Origin: Campylobacterota bacterium
GTDB taxonomy: Bacteria; Campylobacterota; Campylobacteria; Campylobacterales; Sulfurovaceae
Direction: 5' to 3'
Assembly (NCBI GenBank): GCA_030595845.1
Contig: JAUVCL010000015.1
Coordinates: 1-19,921 of the forward strand
Length of the DNA: 19,921 bases
How positions within the stretch are numbered: the first letter of the stretch is position 1; the number at the start of each line of letters is the position of its first letter. The translations under genes and the position numbers were made by a program. Below are positions 1-6,887 of the stretch, piece after piece. The notes beneath the pieces are model-generated. The model saw only the letters and a program-made list of their open reading frames with translations, was not told the origin of the DNA and did not search any database.

Positions 1-2
1 GT

Positions 3-125
3 ACAGGAGCAGAACAAGTTTTTGGAAAAATTGAAAAGATCGAACATTTTATAGGACTTGTATTCATTATTATTTTTTTAGTTTGTGTCACAAAGTCTTA
101 TTTCAACAATAAAGAAAAAGTTTGA
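3..125 (+). CDS. C-terminal fragment of a membrane protein (possibly DedA-like), cut by window start
   Basis: An open frame enters from the left edge and ends at the TGA at 123-125, leaving the last 40 residues. They contain one clear hydrophobic segment (roughly residues 17-29, FIGLVFIIIFLVC) followed by a short Lys/Asn-rich tail, so the protein ends with a membrane helix and a basic tail. The Gly/Glu-Gln-Val-Phe-Gly stretch before the helix recalls the end of DedA/SNARE-associated integral membrane proteins, but that is only a resemblance; the diagnostic part lies outside the window. It is tail-to-tail with the small minus-strand ORF ending at 184, across an AT-rich gap. Confidence 0.5.
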   Translation, partial: TGAEQVFGKIEKIEHFIGLVFIIIFLVCVTKSYFNNKEKV

Positions 126-183
126 AATAGTGAAGTTTAAATCAATATATTAAAACTTTATAAGGTTTTCACAGAGTTCAAAA

Positions 184-465
184 TCATTGATAATTGATGT
201 CCCGACCTGTGATATGACCGATGACCTTACCCGGACGAACATTTCAGCCATACACTTGATACTCTGGATCAAGTTCTATATGTACATTGTCATATTTAAA
301 ATACTTAAGCACGGGTTGGACTGCTTGGGCTGCTTGGAGTGGTGTTAATTCAAAATTTATGAAAACAGCAAAACCATTCAGGTAGTCTATGTGTAATATT
401 CCATCAAACTTATACCTTCGATATTTGGGTAACACTTTGCTATAATAAGAGCAATAATTTAACAT
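184..465 (-). CDS. Unrecognised small protein interrupted by an in-frame TGA (93 codons read through; 73 aa if TGA stops)
   Basis: On the minus strand an ORF begins at the ATG at 463-465 and reaches a TGA at 244-246 after 73 residues. The same frame continues for 19 more codons (ending PGKVIGHITGRDINYQ) to a second TGA at 184-186. The stretch after the first TGA has about 27 G/C in 60 bases against about 12 in 57 in the spacer just beyond 184, so the protein-like composition lasts to the second stop. The body is mixed and soluble-looking, with no membrane segment. The start is uncertain: no clear ribosome-binding site is visible, and the first ATG overlaps the argD start. It could be a selenoprotein (UGA as Sec at residue 74), a gene with a nonsense mutation, or a 73-aa protein. 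I do not recognise the family. Confidence 0.45.
439..446 (+). promoter_or_regulatory. Extended -10 promoter of argD
   Basis: TTTGCTATAAT ends at 446, a perfect TATAAT with the TG extension. Transcription would start near 453, giving a leader of only about 11 nt to the ATG at 464, or about 23 nt to the ATG at 476. Confidence 0.65.
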
Positions 466-1660
466 GGATATAAATATGACTTTAGAACAACAAGATAAAC
501 AATATGTATTGCAAACATATGCACGTGATTACACGAATTTTGTAAAGGGCATAGGCTCAACACTTTATGATGAAAATGGGAAAGACTACATTGATTTTGC
601 TTCTGGTATAGGTGTGAACTCTGTGGGGCATGGAAATGATATTTTGACTTCTGCATTGTGTGAACAGGCTAAAAACATTATTCATATCTCTAACTTGCAG
701 GTGATAGAACCACAGGCAAAGTTAGCACAAAAGATAGTAGAGCTTTCTGGTTATGACATGGGTATCTTTTTTGCAAACTCAGGTGCAGAGGCAAATGAAG
801 GGGCTATAAAGATAGCACGTAAGTATGGGGAAACGAAGTTTGATAACAAGCGTTATAAAGTTATTACTTTAGAACACTCTTTTCACGGTCGTACCATTAC
901 TACAGTAAAGGCTACAGGACAAGAGAGTTTTCATACGCCACACTTTTCACCATATCCGGATGGCTTTTCTTATGAGAAGTCTATAGAAGATGTCTATAAA
1001 GCCATAGACGATGAAACGATTGCTGTACTTATAGAGCTTGTACAGGGTGAGGGTGGTGTGCAGCCTTTTGAAAAAGAGGAGATACAAAAACTTGCAGCGC
1101 ATTTGAAAAGTGAAGGTATTTTACTTATCGTTGATGAGGTACAAACAGGTGTCTATAGAACGGGGGAATTTTTGGCTTCAAATTTGTATGAGATAGAACC
1201 AGACATTATTACGCTTGCAAAAGGACTTGGCGGAGGTGTGCCTATCGGTGCGGTGATGACAAAACATAAAGAGATATTGGTAGCAGGAGATCATGGGAGT
1301 ACTTTTGGAGGTAACTACTTGAGCTCAGCTGCTGGACTTGCGGTATTGGAAGTATTGTACCCTCTCTATGAGTCTGGAAATATAGATGAGACACTGATCT
1401 ATTTTTCACAAAAACTTGAAGATATCGTTTCAAAATATAATCATTTGTTCGATAAAGAAGTAGGATTGGGTTTAATGCGTGGACTTCGTGCTAAAAGTGC
1501 TGAAATTCAAGGTAGCATTATAAAAAATGCCATGCAAGAGGGGCTTATTATTTTGAAAGCAGGGCGAAATACTGTTCGTTTCCTTCCAAGTATCACGATC
1601 TCAAAAAATGAAATAGATGAAGGATTTAAACGTTTTGAAAAAGTCATTAGTACTCTGTAG
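464..1660 (+). CDS. argD: Acetylornithine aminotransferase (class-III PLP aminotransferase)
   Basis: It transfers the amino group between glutamate and N-acetylglutamate semialdehyde in arginine synthesis (and often N-succinyl-LL-diaminopimelate in lysine synthesis), in the cytoplasm. At 398 aa it is full length. Class-III landmarks are in order: NSGAEANE (about 105-112), the FHGR motif (about 140-143), DEVQTG (about 224-229) and the PLP lysine in LAKGLGGG (K253). The start is ambiguous. ATG 464 lies about 11 nt from the predicted transcription start without a Shine-Dalgarno, while ATG 476 (MTLEQQDKQYVLQ) has a weak GGA upstream. Its last 44 nt overlap the TolC-family gene, which suggests translational coupling. 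argB lies about 16 kb away in the same orientation. Confidence 0.93.
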   Translation: MDINMTLEQQDKQYVLQTYARDYTNFVKGIGSTLYDENGKDYIDFASGIGVNSVGHGNDILTSALCEQAKNIIHISNLQVIEPQAKLAQKIVELSGYDMGIFFANSGAEANEGAIKIARKYGETKFDNKRYKVITLEHSFHGRTITTVKATGQESFHTPHFSPYPDGFSYEKSIEDVYKAIDDETIAVLIELVQGEGGVQPFEKEEIQKLAAHLKSEGILLIVDEVQTGVYRTGEFLASNLYEIEPDIITLAKGLGGGVPIGAVMTKHKEILVAGDHGSTFGGNYLSSAAGLAVLEVLYPLYESGNIDETLIYFSQKLEDIVSKYNHLFDKEVGLGLMRGLRAKSAEIQGSIIKNAMQEGLIILKAGRNTVRFLPSITISKNEIDEGFKRFEKVISTL

Positions 1661-2831
1661 TTTATTATTTGCATCGTTATTGCATGGAGACGAGTTAGGA
1701 AATATACTTTCTGACAATAAATCATTACTCTTTGAGTATCAGTTTCAGAGTAATGAACTTGAGAGTGATCAGCTTTCACGTTCTTGGGTGAACCCTATAG
1801 TATTGCAGTATAGAAAAAACTACTCTACGCAGTTTATAAACCGGACTGTAAAAACAGGAAACTACTCTGTCATAGTAGATCAGCCTATCTTCAGATCAGG
1901 TGGGATTTATTATGGTATTAAGTATTCACAGGCACTACGTGCTGCGAACATCACCGAGATAACACTTCAGAAACGTCAAATGATCGGTGATGCTGTCTCC
2001 ATTCTTTTTAACTTAAAAAAAACAAAGTTAGAAGAGAAAAAACTGAAGTATCAGATCAAAAATGACATTATAGATATTCGACAAAAACGTGACAGTTATG
2101 ATGCTGGTGTGTTGGATAGCAGTTTTTTAGATCAAGCTATTTTAAAAAGAAGTCAGGATGAAACGGCTCTTTTACAACTGCAATTGAATTATATGGAGTT
2201 AAAACAAAGATTTTCACTCTTAAGTGATAAAAACCCTAAAAGTTTGCGTCTCCCAAAACTCAAGTTAATAAGCAAAGCACACTACAGTGATGGAAACCTG
2301 GAATTAAAAAGAGACATATTACGTGCGGAGCAGTCAGATTATAATGAAAAAGTAACTTGGGCAAAGTATCTTCCTACTGTCTCTTTACAGGGACAATACA
2401 CAGATGGAGATCTTAACCCTCTTTTCTTTAATCCAACGATTCAGGAGAAGTATTATACGTATGGTTTTTCTGTTTCAATGCCTATCGATATTAATTCGTT
2501 GAGCGATATTGAAGCGAGTAAAGTAGATAAGCTTAGAGCAGCAGTTGAAGTACTGGACAGAAAAGATACCGTGGATGAAGAGTACGACTGGATACATAAT
2601 AGTTTGGGTATTTTGGATAAAAAGATCATATTGGCTAAAAAAGATGAGCAAGTATATAAAAATCTTTTTCGTCTTACCAAAAATCTTGCACAGGCAGGAG
2701 AAAAGACTTCTTTAGATGCTGATATTATGCATAACTCTTTACAAATAAGGAAGATCGATCAACAGATCTTTAAGATCGACAAGCAAGTGCAATTGTTAAA
2801 ACTTTATGTACGGGTGGAAAATGTACTTTAG
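1617..2831 (+). CDS. TolC-family outer-membrane efflux protein
   Basis: It is predicted to form the trimeric outer-membrane/periplasmic channel of a type I secretion or RND-type efflux system. The 404-aa product begins with a basic-hydrophobic signal peptide (KKSLVLCSLLFASLL, then HGDE). After it come the DQPIFRSGGIYYG strand region and long amphipathic, Gln/Lys/Leu-rich helices (about 95-200 and 290-400) typical of the OEP fold. The ATG at 1617 lies inside argD and has only a weak ribosome-binding site. A TTG at 1635 preceded by AAGGA at 1620-1624 would give a neater signal peptide (MKKSLVLC...). No inner-membrane transporter or adaptor gene is beside it. It overlaps argD upstream and the methyltransferase gene downstream, so it sits inside a housekeeping operon. 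Confidence 0.85.
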   Translation: MKDLNVLKKSLVLCSLLFASLLHGDELGNILSDNKSLLFEYQFQSNELESDQLSRSWVNPIVLQYRKNYSTQFINRTVKTGNYSVIVDQPIFRSGGIYYGIKYSQALRAANITEITLQKRQMIGDAVSILFNLKKTKLEEKKLKYQIKNDIIDIRQKRDSYDAGVLDSSFLDQAILKRSQDETALLQLQLNYMELKQRFSLLSDKNPKSLRLPKLKLISKAHYSDGNLELKRDILRAEQSDYNEKVTWAKYLPTVSLQGQYTDGDLNPLFFNPTIQEKYYTYGFSVSMPIDINSLSDIEASKVDKLRAAVEVLDRKDTVDEEYDWIHNSLGILDKKIILAKKDEQVYKNLFRLTKNLAQAGEKTSLDADIMHNSLQIRKIDQQIFKIDKQVQLLKLYVRVENVL

Positions 2832-3807
2832 TGACTATATGAATTTATGGCTTTATGGCAAAGAAGGGTACTATAAAACGTTTAAGGCGATAGGGAAATC
2901 AGGAGACTTTTATACGGCTGTCAGTGCCAGCAGTTTTTTTGGGGCGAGTATCGCCAACTATTTTTATGGACTTTTAAAAGAGGGCAGTGTAGACAAAAAC
3001 GGCTGGCTTATAGAAATTGGTGCACACCAAGGATACCTGCTCTGTGACATGATACAGTGGCTTTACACCTGTGATCCTTCTTTGGTTAAAACATTGAAAT
3101 TTGGCATAGTAGAGCGTCAACCTGAAGTACAAAAAGAACAATTGGTGTACATCAAAGAACGTTTTGGAGATGATGTCCAAGTGACACATTTTAAAGACAT
3201 CGCTGAGGTAGAGGCAAGCTATGCTTTTATCATTGCCAATGAGATTTTTGATTCCTTTCCCTGTGAGCTTTTAAAAGATGAAAAAATTGCGTTGGTAGAT
3301 GCCCATAAGATAGAGTGGGAAGAAGCTCCACAAGAGATGTTGTCTTGGGCAAAAACACACCGTCTAACACAGGGTGAAGTAGCTGTAGGATATGAAGAGT
3401 TTGCAGTTGATATGGCTAAAGGGATAGCACATTGTGATTTTGTCACATTTGACTATGGTGAAAAATATGTGCGTAATGACTTCTCCATACGTGTCTATAG
3501 AACGCATGAGACTTTTCCACTGTTTGATGAAGCGCTTAACCTTTCAGAGTCTTATAAAAAAGATGATATCACCTATGATGTTAACTTTGGACATGTGAGT
3601 GAAGCATTTACGGATGCAGGGTTTGAAGAGTTGTTTTATGAAACACAGGCTCGTGCGCTTATTCGTTTTGGCATTATTGATATACTTGAACAGTTTTCTA
3701 AACAAACTACCGAGAAAAGATATGCAAGTGAGGCAGATAAGATCAAAACACTCATATCACCCACAATGATGGGGGATAGATTTAAACTCATACATTTTAA
3801 AAAGTAG
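2821..3807 (+). CDS. MidA/NDUFAF7-type SAM-dependent methyltransferase (DUF185)
   Basis: This is a predicted class I SAM-dependent methyltransferase of the family that includes mitochondrial NDUFAF7/MidA, which methylates an arginine of complex I subunit NDUFS2. Whether the bacterial protein does the same is not known from the sequence. Family landmarks are GKSGDFYTAVSASSFFG near the N-terminus, the SAM loop region LIEIGAHQGYL (about 60-70) and IANEIFDSFPCELL (about 137-150). I chose the ATG at 2821 over an upstream in-frame ATG at 2806 because GGGTGG lies just before it. It overlaps the end of the TolC gene by 11 nt. Its stop lies 5 nt from the stop of the convergent lipoprotein gene. Confidence 0.85.
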   Translation: MYFSDYMNLWLYGKEGYYKTFKAIGKSGDFYTAVSASSFFGASIANYFYGLLKEGSVDKNGWLIEIGAHQGYLLCDMIQWLYTCDPSLVKTLKFGIVERQPEVQKEQLVYIKERFGDDVQVTHFKDIAEVEASYAFIIANEIFDSFPCELLKDEKIALVDAHKIEWEEAPQEMLSWAKTHRLTQGEVAVGYEEFAVDMAKGIAHCDFVTFDYGEKYVRNDFSIRVYRTHETFPLFDEALNLSESYKKDDITYDVNFGHVSEAFTDAGFEELFYETQARALIRFGIIDILEQFSKQTTEKRYASEADKIKTLISPTMMGDRFKLIHFKK

Positions 3808-3812
3808 GGTGA

Positions 3813-4205
3813 CTACTGGTTCATCGCTTTTATCATATTGCATCGTTTGATCGATGCAGTTTCACTGCCAAACATCGCTGCGTATTTATCAAACTTTTCC
3901 TGGCTGATCATCGCGATACATTCTTCTTTATTCATAGCGCTGTCTGTGGCTAAAGGTGTTATCTGGGTAGGCTCTACAACTTTTTCTTTTTTGACGCTAT
4001 CTTCCGGATACATGTATGCTGAAGAGTAATTTGTATCTTCTACTTCTTTTAGCTCTCCTTTATATTCTGGCGAAGGAGGGGGTGTGGTGACCTTGTTGAG
4101 ATCTTTATCTGTTGAGGTAACCTGTTTCTTGACTGGTGGAGTATTATTTGATGCACATCCTGCTAAGAGGATGAATGTTATGAGTGAAATGCCTATATAT
4201 TTCAT
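3813..4205 (-). CDS. Small lipoprotein of unknown function
   Basis: The 130-aa product has a clear lipoprotein signal (FILLAGC, lipidated Cys17). A Pro/Thr/Lys/Glu-rich, probably disordered linker follows (about 20-85), then a compact C-terminal domain (about 88-130) with Cys96 and Cys122, which could form a periplasmic disulfide. I do not recognise the family. An AAGG ribosome-binding site precedes the ATG. It is the last gene of the minus-strand radA-acpS-lipoprotein run but probably has its own promoter in the 85-bp gap, where a perfect 9-bp inverted repeat lies. It is convergent with the methyltransferase gene, with 5 nt between the stops. Confidence 0.85.
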   Translation of the reverse strand: MKYIGISLITFILLAGCASNNTPPVKKQVTSTDKDLNKVTTPPPSPEYKGELKEVEDTNYSSAYMYPEDSVKKEKVVEPTQITPLATDSAMNKEECIAMISQEKFDKYAAMFGSETASIKRCNMIKAMNQ

Positions 4206-4242
4206 CGTATGCCTTATTTTTAAATTGTTATTTATATGGGTC

Positions 4243-4274
4243 TATTGTAATATAATCTACAAAAAATTACAATA
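4243..4274. repeat. Perfect 9-bp inverted repeat upstream of the lipoprotein gene
   Basis: TATTGTAAT (4243-4251) and its exact complement ATTACAATA (4266-4274) are separated by 14 nt. The lipoprotein-proximal arm contains TACAAT in minus-strand orientation, a possible -10 box, so the repeat may be an operator. No U-tract follows, so a terminator is less likely. Confidence 0.5.
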
Positions 4275-4290
4275 AAATATTGATTAAATT

Positions 4291-4656
4291 TTAAGAGGGT
4301 TCTATTTCTAGCATGATTGCTACAACAGCGATGGCAAAACCACCATCGTGGCTGATAGAGAGTGAAGATATTTGGATCTTGTGTACTTTTTGTGCCTCTT
4401 GCGTGAGTGTAAAAATAGGTGCACCCTTCTGATTTTTGCTGATGATAATATCATGAAATGACAGTTCAGATCCGATACCACATCCAAGTGCCTTGGCTAT
4501 GGCTTCTTTTGCAGCCCAAAAACCTGCAATCGATTCTGTTTTTTGAACGATCTGTATTTCCTCAGGGTGTAAAAATCGTTGTTTAAATTTATCACCAAAT
4601 TTTACTAATGATTTTTCTATGCGGCTGATCTGTATAATATCTGTTCCTATTTTCAT
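4291..4656 (-). CDS. acpS: Holo-[acyl-carrier-protein] synthase
   Basis: It transfers 4'-phosphopantetheine from CoA to the conserved serine of apo-ACP, activating fatty acid synthesis in the cytoplasm. At 121 aa it is the normal length. The family signatures are visible: the N-terminal GTDIIQI with metal-binding Asp6, FLHPEE (about 28-33), the FWAAKEAIAKALG core with Glu51, and a C-terminal SISHDGGFAIAVV strand. It follows radA by 46 nt on the same strand. A TATAAT box ends 6 nt before the ATG and no Shine-Dalgarno is present, so the gene may be translated from a leaderless mRNA. Confidence 0.95.
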   Translation of the reverse strand: MKIGTDIIQISRIEKSLVKFGDKFKQRFLHPEEIQIVQKTESIAGFWAAKEAIAKALGCGIGSELSFHDIIISKNQKGAPIFTLTQEAQKVHKIQISSLSISHDGGFAIAVVAIMLEIEPS

Positions 4657-4662
4657 AAAAGT

Positions 4663-4670
4663 ATTATAGC
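4663..4670 (-). promoter_or_regulatory. -10 promoter of acpS, probably giving a leaderless mRNA
   Basis: On the minus strand GGCTATAAT occupies this site, and only ACTTTT separates TATAAT from the ATG at 4654-4656. A start 6-8 nt past the -10 falls on or beside the start codon. Confidence 0.5.
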
Positions 4671-4672
4671 CA

Positions 4673-4703
4673 TTGAACCCTCTGAGTAACCTAGGTGTTC
4701 AAT
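4673..4703 (-). repeat. Imperfect hairpin between radA and acpS
   Basis: The arms ATTGAAC (4673-4679) and GTTCAAT (4697-4703) are exactly complementary, and CCT/AGG extends the stem past one bulged base. The stem includes the radA stop codon and ends beside the acpS -10 box. It could be a weak radA terminator or an mRNA processing site; there is no good U-tract. Confidence 0.35.
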
Positions 4704-6055
4704 TACATCCATTCAACTACTTTAGAGACTTCATCTGCAACAAAACATTTGATGCCTGTTTTTTCTTGTGGTTTATTGGGTATGACTGCTTTTGTAAATC
4801 CCTGTGTTTCCATCTCTTTTAGGCGTTGTGTCAGTCCAGATACTTCCCGTATCTCTCCGGTAAGACTTACTTCTCCAAGGAAAAGCGTTTCAGCGCTCAG
4901 TTCTCTGTTTCTGTAAGAACTTAAAATAGCGGCGATGATGGCGAGATCAGCAGAGGGTTCATTGATTTTTATGCCCCCTGATATGTTTATAAATACATCA
5001 TAAGTACCTAGAGGCAGGTCAAGCTTTTTCTCTAGCAAGGCCAAAAGCATACCGAGTCTGTTGTTGTCAAAGCCTGTAGAAGATCTTTTCGCATGTCCAT
5101 AAGATTCAGAGACCAGGGCTTGTACTTCTACGATGATAGGACGGCTTCCTTCCATGATGATCGTGAGTGCCGAACCTGATTGGAGTTTTTCTTTATTGAA
5201 GAACTTTCCTGCCATGGATTTAGCATCATTCAAGCCTTCTTTATTCATCTCAAAGATACCCACTTCATTGGTCGCACCAAAACGGTTCTTAAATCCCCGT
5301 AAGAGGCGTAGATCAGAGTTTGAATCCCCTTCGAAGTATAAGACAGTATCGACCATGTGCTCAAGTACCCTTGGTCCTGCGATAGAACCGTCTTTGGTAA
5401 TATGTCCGATAATGAAGATAGGGATATGCAGAGATTTTGCGATACGCATAAGGTCAAAGGTAATGGTACGTACCTGTGTCACAGAACCGGGTGCAGAGGG
5501 TGTCTCCTCGGAGTAGAGTGTTTGAATGGAGTCAATGACGATGAGTTCATAGTTTTGATTGGTTATTTCTGAAAGTACAGAACTTAGGTTGATCTCGGGA
5601 AGAAGGTAGAGGTTGTCATGGTTTGCATCAAGTCTGTTTGCCCGTAGTTTAATTTGACCTGCGGATTCTTCTCCTGAGACATACAGTACTTTTTTGTCCA
5701 CGCTTGCCAAATTACCTGCGATCTTGAGTAACAGTGTTGATTTCCCTACACCAGGACTTCCTCCTATAAGTGTGAGTGATCCAGGAACGATACCTCCTCC
5801 AAGCACAAGGTCAAGTTCTTGACTTCCTGAGCTAAAGCGTACAATGTTGTCTTCTTCTATCTGTGTAATTGGTTTTGCTTTGGAAAGCACTGTATTCGAA
5901 GCACTTGAACCGGAGGTTTCTTTTAAAAATTTGATTTGATCTGTCGTGAGTTCTATCATGGTTTCCCATTCATTACATGAGGTACACTTACCCATCCATC
6001 TTGGGGATTGAAATCCACATGCTTGACACTCAAATAAGGTTTTTTTCTTTGCCAT
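4703..6055 (-). CDS. radA: DNA repair protein RadA (Sms), branch-migration ATPase
   Basis: RadA is a RecA-like ATPase that speeds branch migration of recombination intermediates in double-strand-break repair and transformation. The 450-aa product has the full architecture. An N-terminal C4 zinc finger (Cys10, 13, 24, 27) is followed by Walker A GGSPGVGKST (about 98-107), Walker B LIVIDSIQT (about 171-179), the RadA-specific KNRFG motif (256-260) and a C-terminal Lon-like domain (about 300-450, including INISGGIKINEPSADLA). An AGGAG ribosome-binding site precedes the ATG. It heads the minus-strand run with acpS 46 nt downstream and is divergent from the plsC-type gene. Confidence 0.96.
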   Translation of the reverse strand: MAKKKTLFECQACGFQSPRWMGKCTSCNEWETMIELTTDQIKFLKETSGSSASNTVLSKAKPITQIEEDNIVRFSSGSQELDLVLGGGIVPGSLTLIGGSPGVGKSTLLLKIAGNLASVDKKVLYVSGEESAGQIKLRANRLDANHDNLYLLPEINLSSVLSEITNQNYELIVIDSIQTLYSEETPSAPGSVTQVRTITFDLMRIAKSLHIPIFIIGHITKDGSIAGPRVLEHMVDTVLYFEGDSNSDLRLLRGFKNRFGATNEVGIFEMNKEGLNDAKSMAGKFFNKEKLQSGSALTIIMEGSRPIIVEVQALVSESYGHAKRSSTGFDNNRLGMLLALLEKKLDLPLGTYDVFINISGGIKINEPSADLAIIAAILSSYRNRELSAETLFLGEVSLTGEIREVSGLTQRLKEMETQGFTKAVIPNKPQEKTGIKCFVADEVSKVVEWM

Positions 6056-6116
6056 CTTACTACTCCTGTTGCTTATGTTTGTATTGTAAACAAATTTTCT
6101 AATTTAATGTAAAAAC

Positions 6117-6131
6117 ATGTCAAATTGACAT
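6117..6131. promoter_or_regulatory. 15-bp palindrome in the radA/plsC divergent region
   Basis: ATGTCAA-A-TTGACAT has perfect 7-bp arms around one central base. It lies between the two divergent start codons (6055 and 6192) and resembles the site of a dimeric repressor. Each arm also holds TTGACA on one strand. The regulator is unknown. Confidence 0.45.
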
Positions 6132-6156
6132 ATTTTATACTTTTAACTCTTTTGGT

Positions 6157-6162
6157 TATAAT
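6157..6162 (+). promoter_or_regulatory. -10 promoter of the plsC-type gene
   Basis: TGGTTATAAT ends at 6162, 29 nt before the GTG start. The strong Shine-Dalgarno GGTGGAGG lies in the resulting leader. Confidence 0.6.
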
Positions 6163-6191
6163 CTGAATCTTATATAGGTGGAGGACATACA

Positions 6192-6887
6192 GTGACATTC
6201 AATGCAATTAAACAGGCTATTTACGGTCTTTACTTAACAAATAGTTTTGGTTATAGACTAAAGAAAACAAATGATCCTATGGAGAAGAAACGACTGAGAC
6301 TAGGCTACTCTAAAGCGCAGCTTGATACCTTACATATTACAGTGAAGGTTGAGAACAGTGAAAAGTTGCCAAAAGAGGGACAGTTTCTTGTTCTCATTAA
6401 TCATAAAAGTATTATAGACCCTCCTATCGTAGAAGTAGCGCTTAAAGATACTGAGATATTTGGACCGTGGATCTCTAAAAAAGAACTTTATAATTCATTT
6501 TTCTTTGGGCTGTTTGTGCGTAATGCCGGCTCTATTTTACTGGATCGTGAGAAAAGTCAAATGAGCGGTTTTTTTTCAGATATTAAAGAAGCAGTAAAGC
6601 GTGGTGAGTCTATATTTATTTTCCCCGAAGGGACACGAAATAAAACAGACAAACAACTTACTGCCTTCAAAGAAGGCTCTCGTATTATCGCGCTGAAAAA
6701 CAGATTGCCTATCTTACCTCTGTATATCAAGTCAGATGCTAACAAAGCGTTGAAAGATGCTTTGGAAGATAGACAATTGGAACAGGAAGTGACGCTTGTA
6801 GTAGGAGATATCATTGATTACAAGGACAGAACAAATCTTGAGATAGCCTATAGGGCTATGTTCTCTTTAGAAGATCAAGTCAGTTAG
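6192..6887 (+). CDS. plsC: 1-acyl-sn-glycerol-3-phosphate acyltransferase (PlsC family)
   Basis: It is predicted to acylate lysophosphatidic acid to phosphatidic acid at the inner membrane. The 231-aa protein shows the two hallmark acyltransferase blocks: NHKSIID (catalytic His71 and Asp76) and FPEGTR (about 144-149), followed by FKEGS. Between them lies the substrate region GPWISKKELY. The start is a GTG, chosen because GGAGG ends 7 nt upstream. The exact substrate cannot be told from sequence; other lyso-lipid acyltransferases share these motifs. It stands alone on the plus strand, and its stop codon overlaps the stop of the convergent two-TM gene. Confidence 0.9.
   Translation: MTFNAIKQAIYGLYLTNSFGYRLKKTNDPMEKKRLRLGYSKAQLDTLHITVKVENSEKLPKEGQFLVLINHKSIIDPPIVEVALKDTEIFGPWISKKELYNSFFFGLFVRNAGSILLDREKSQMSGFFSDIKEAVKRGESIFIFPEGTRNKTDKQLTAFKEGSRIIALKNRLPILPLYIKSDANKALKDALEDRQLEQEVTLVVGDIIDYKDRTNLEIAYRAMFSLEDQVS

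Noticed and set aside
126..183. Possible terminator or small RNA in the AT-rich spacer
   Set aside because: No stable hairpin or promoter is visible.
3803..3817. AGTAG-GGTGA-CTACT hairpin between convergent stops
   Set aside because: Only five base pairs and no T-run; partly a by-product of two facing TAG stops.
5133..5516. 127-codon plus-strand ORF opposite radA
   Set aside because: It lies wholly inside radA on the other strand, has no ribosome-binding site and an Arg/Ser-rich composition typical of an antisense shadow.
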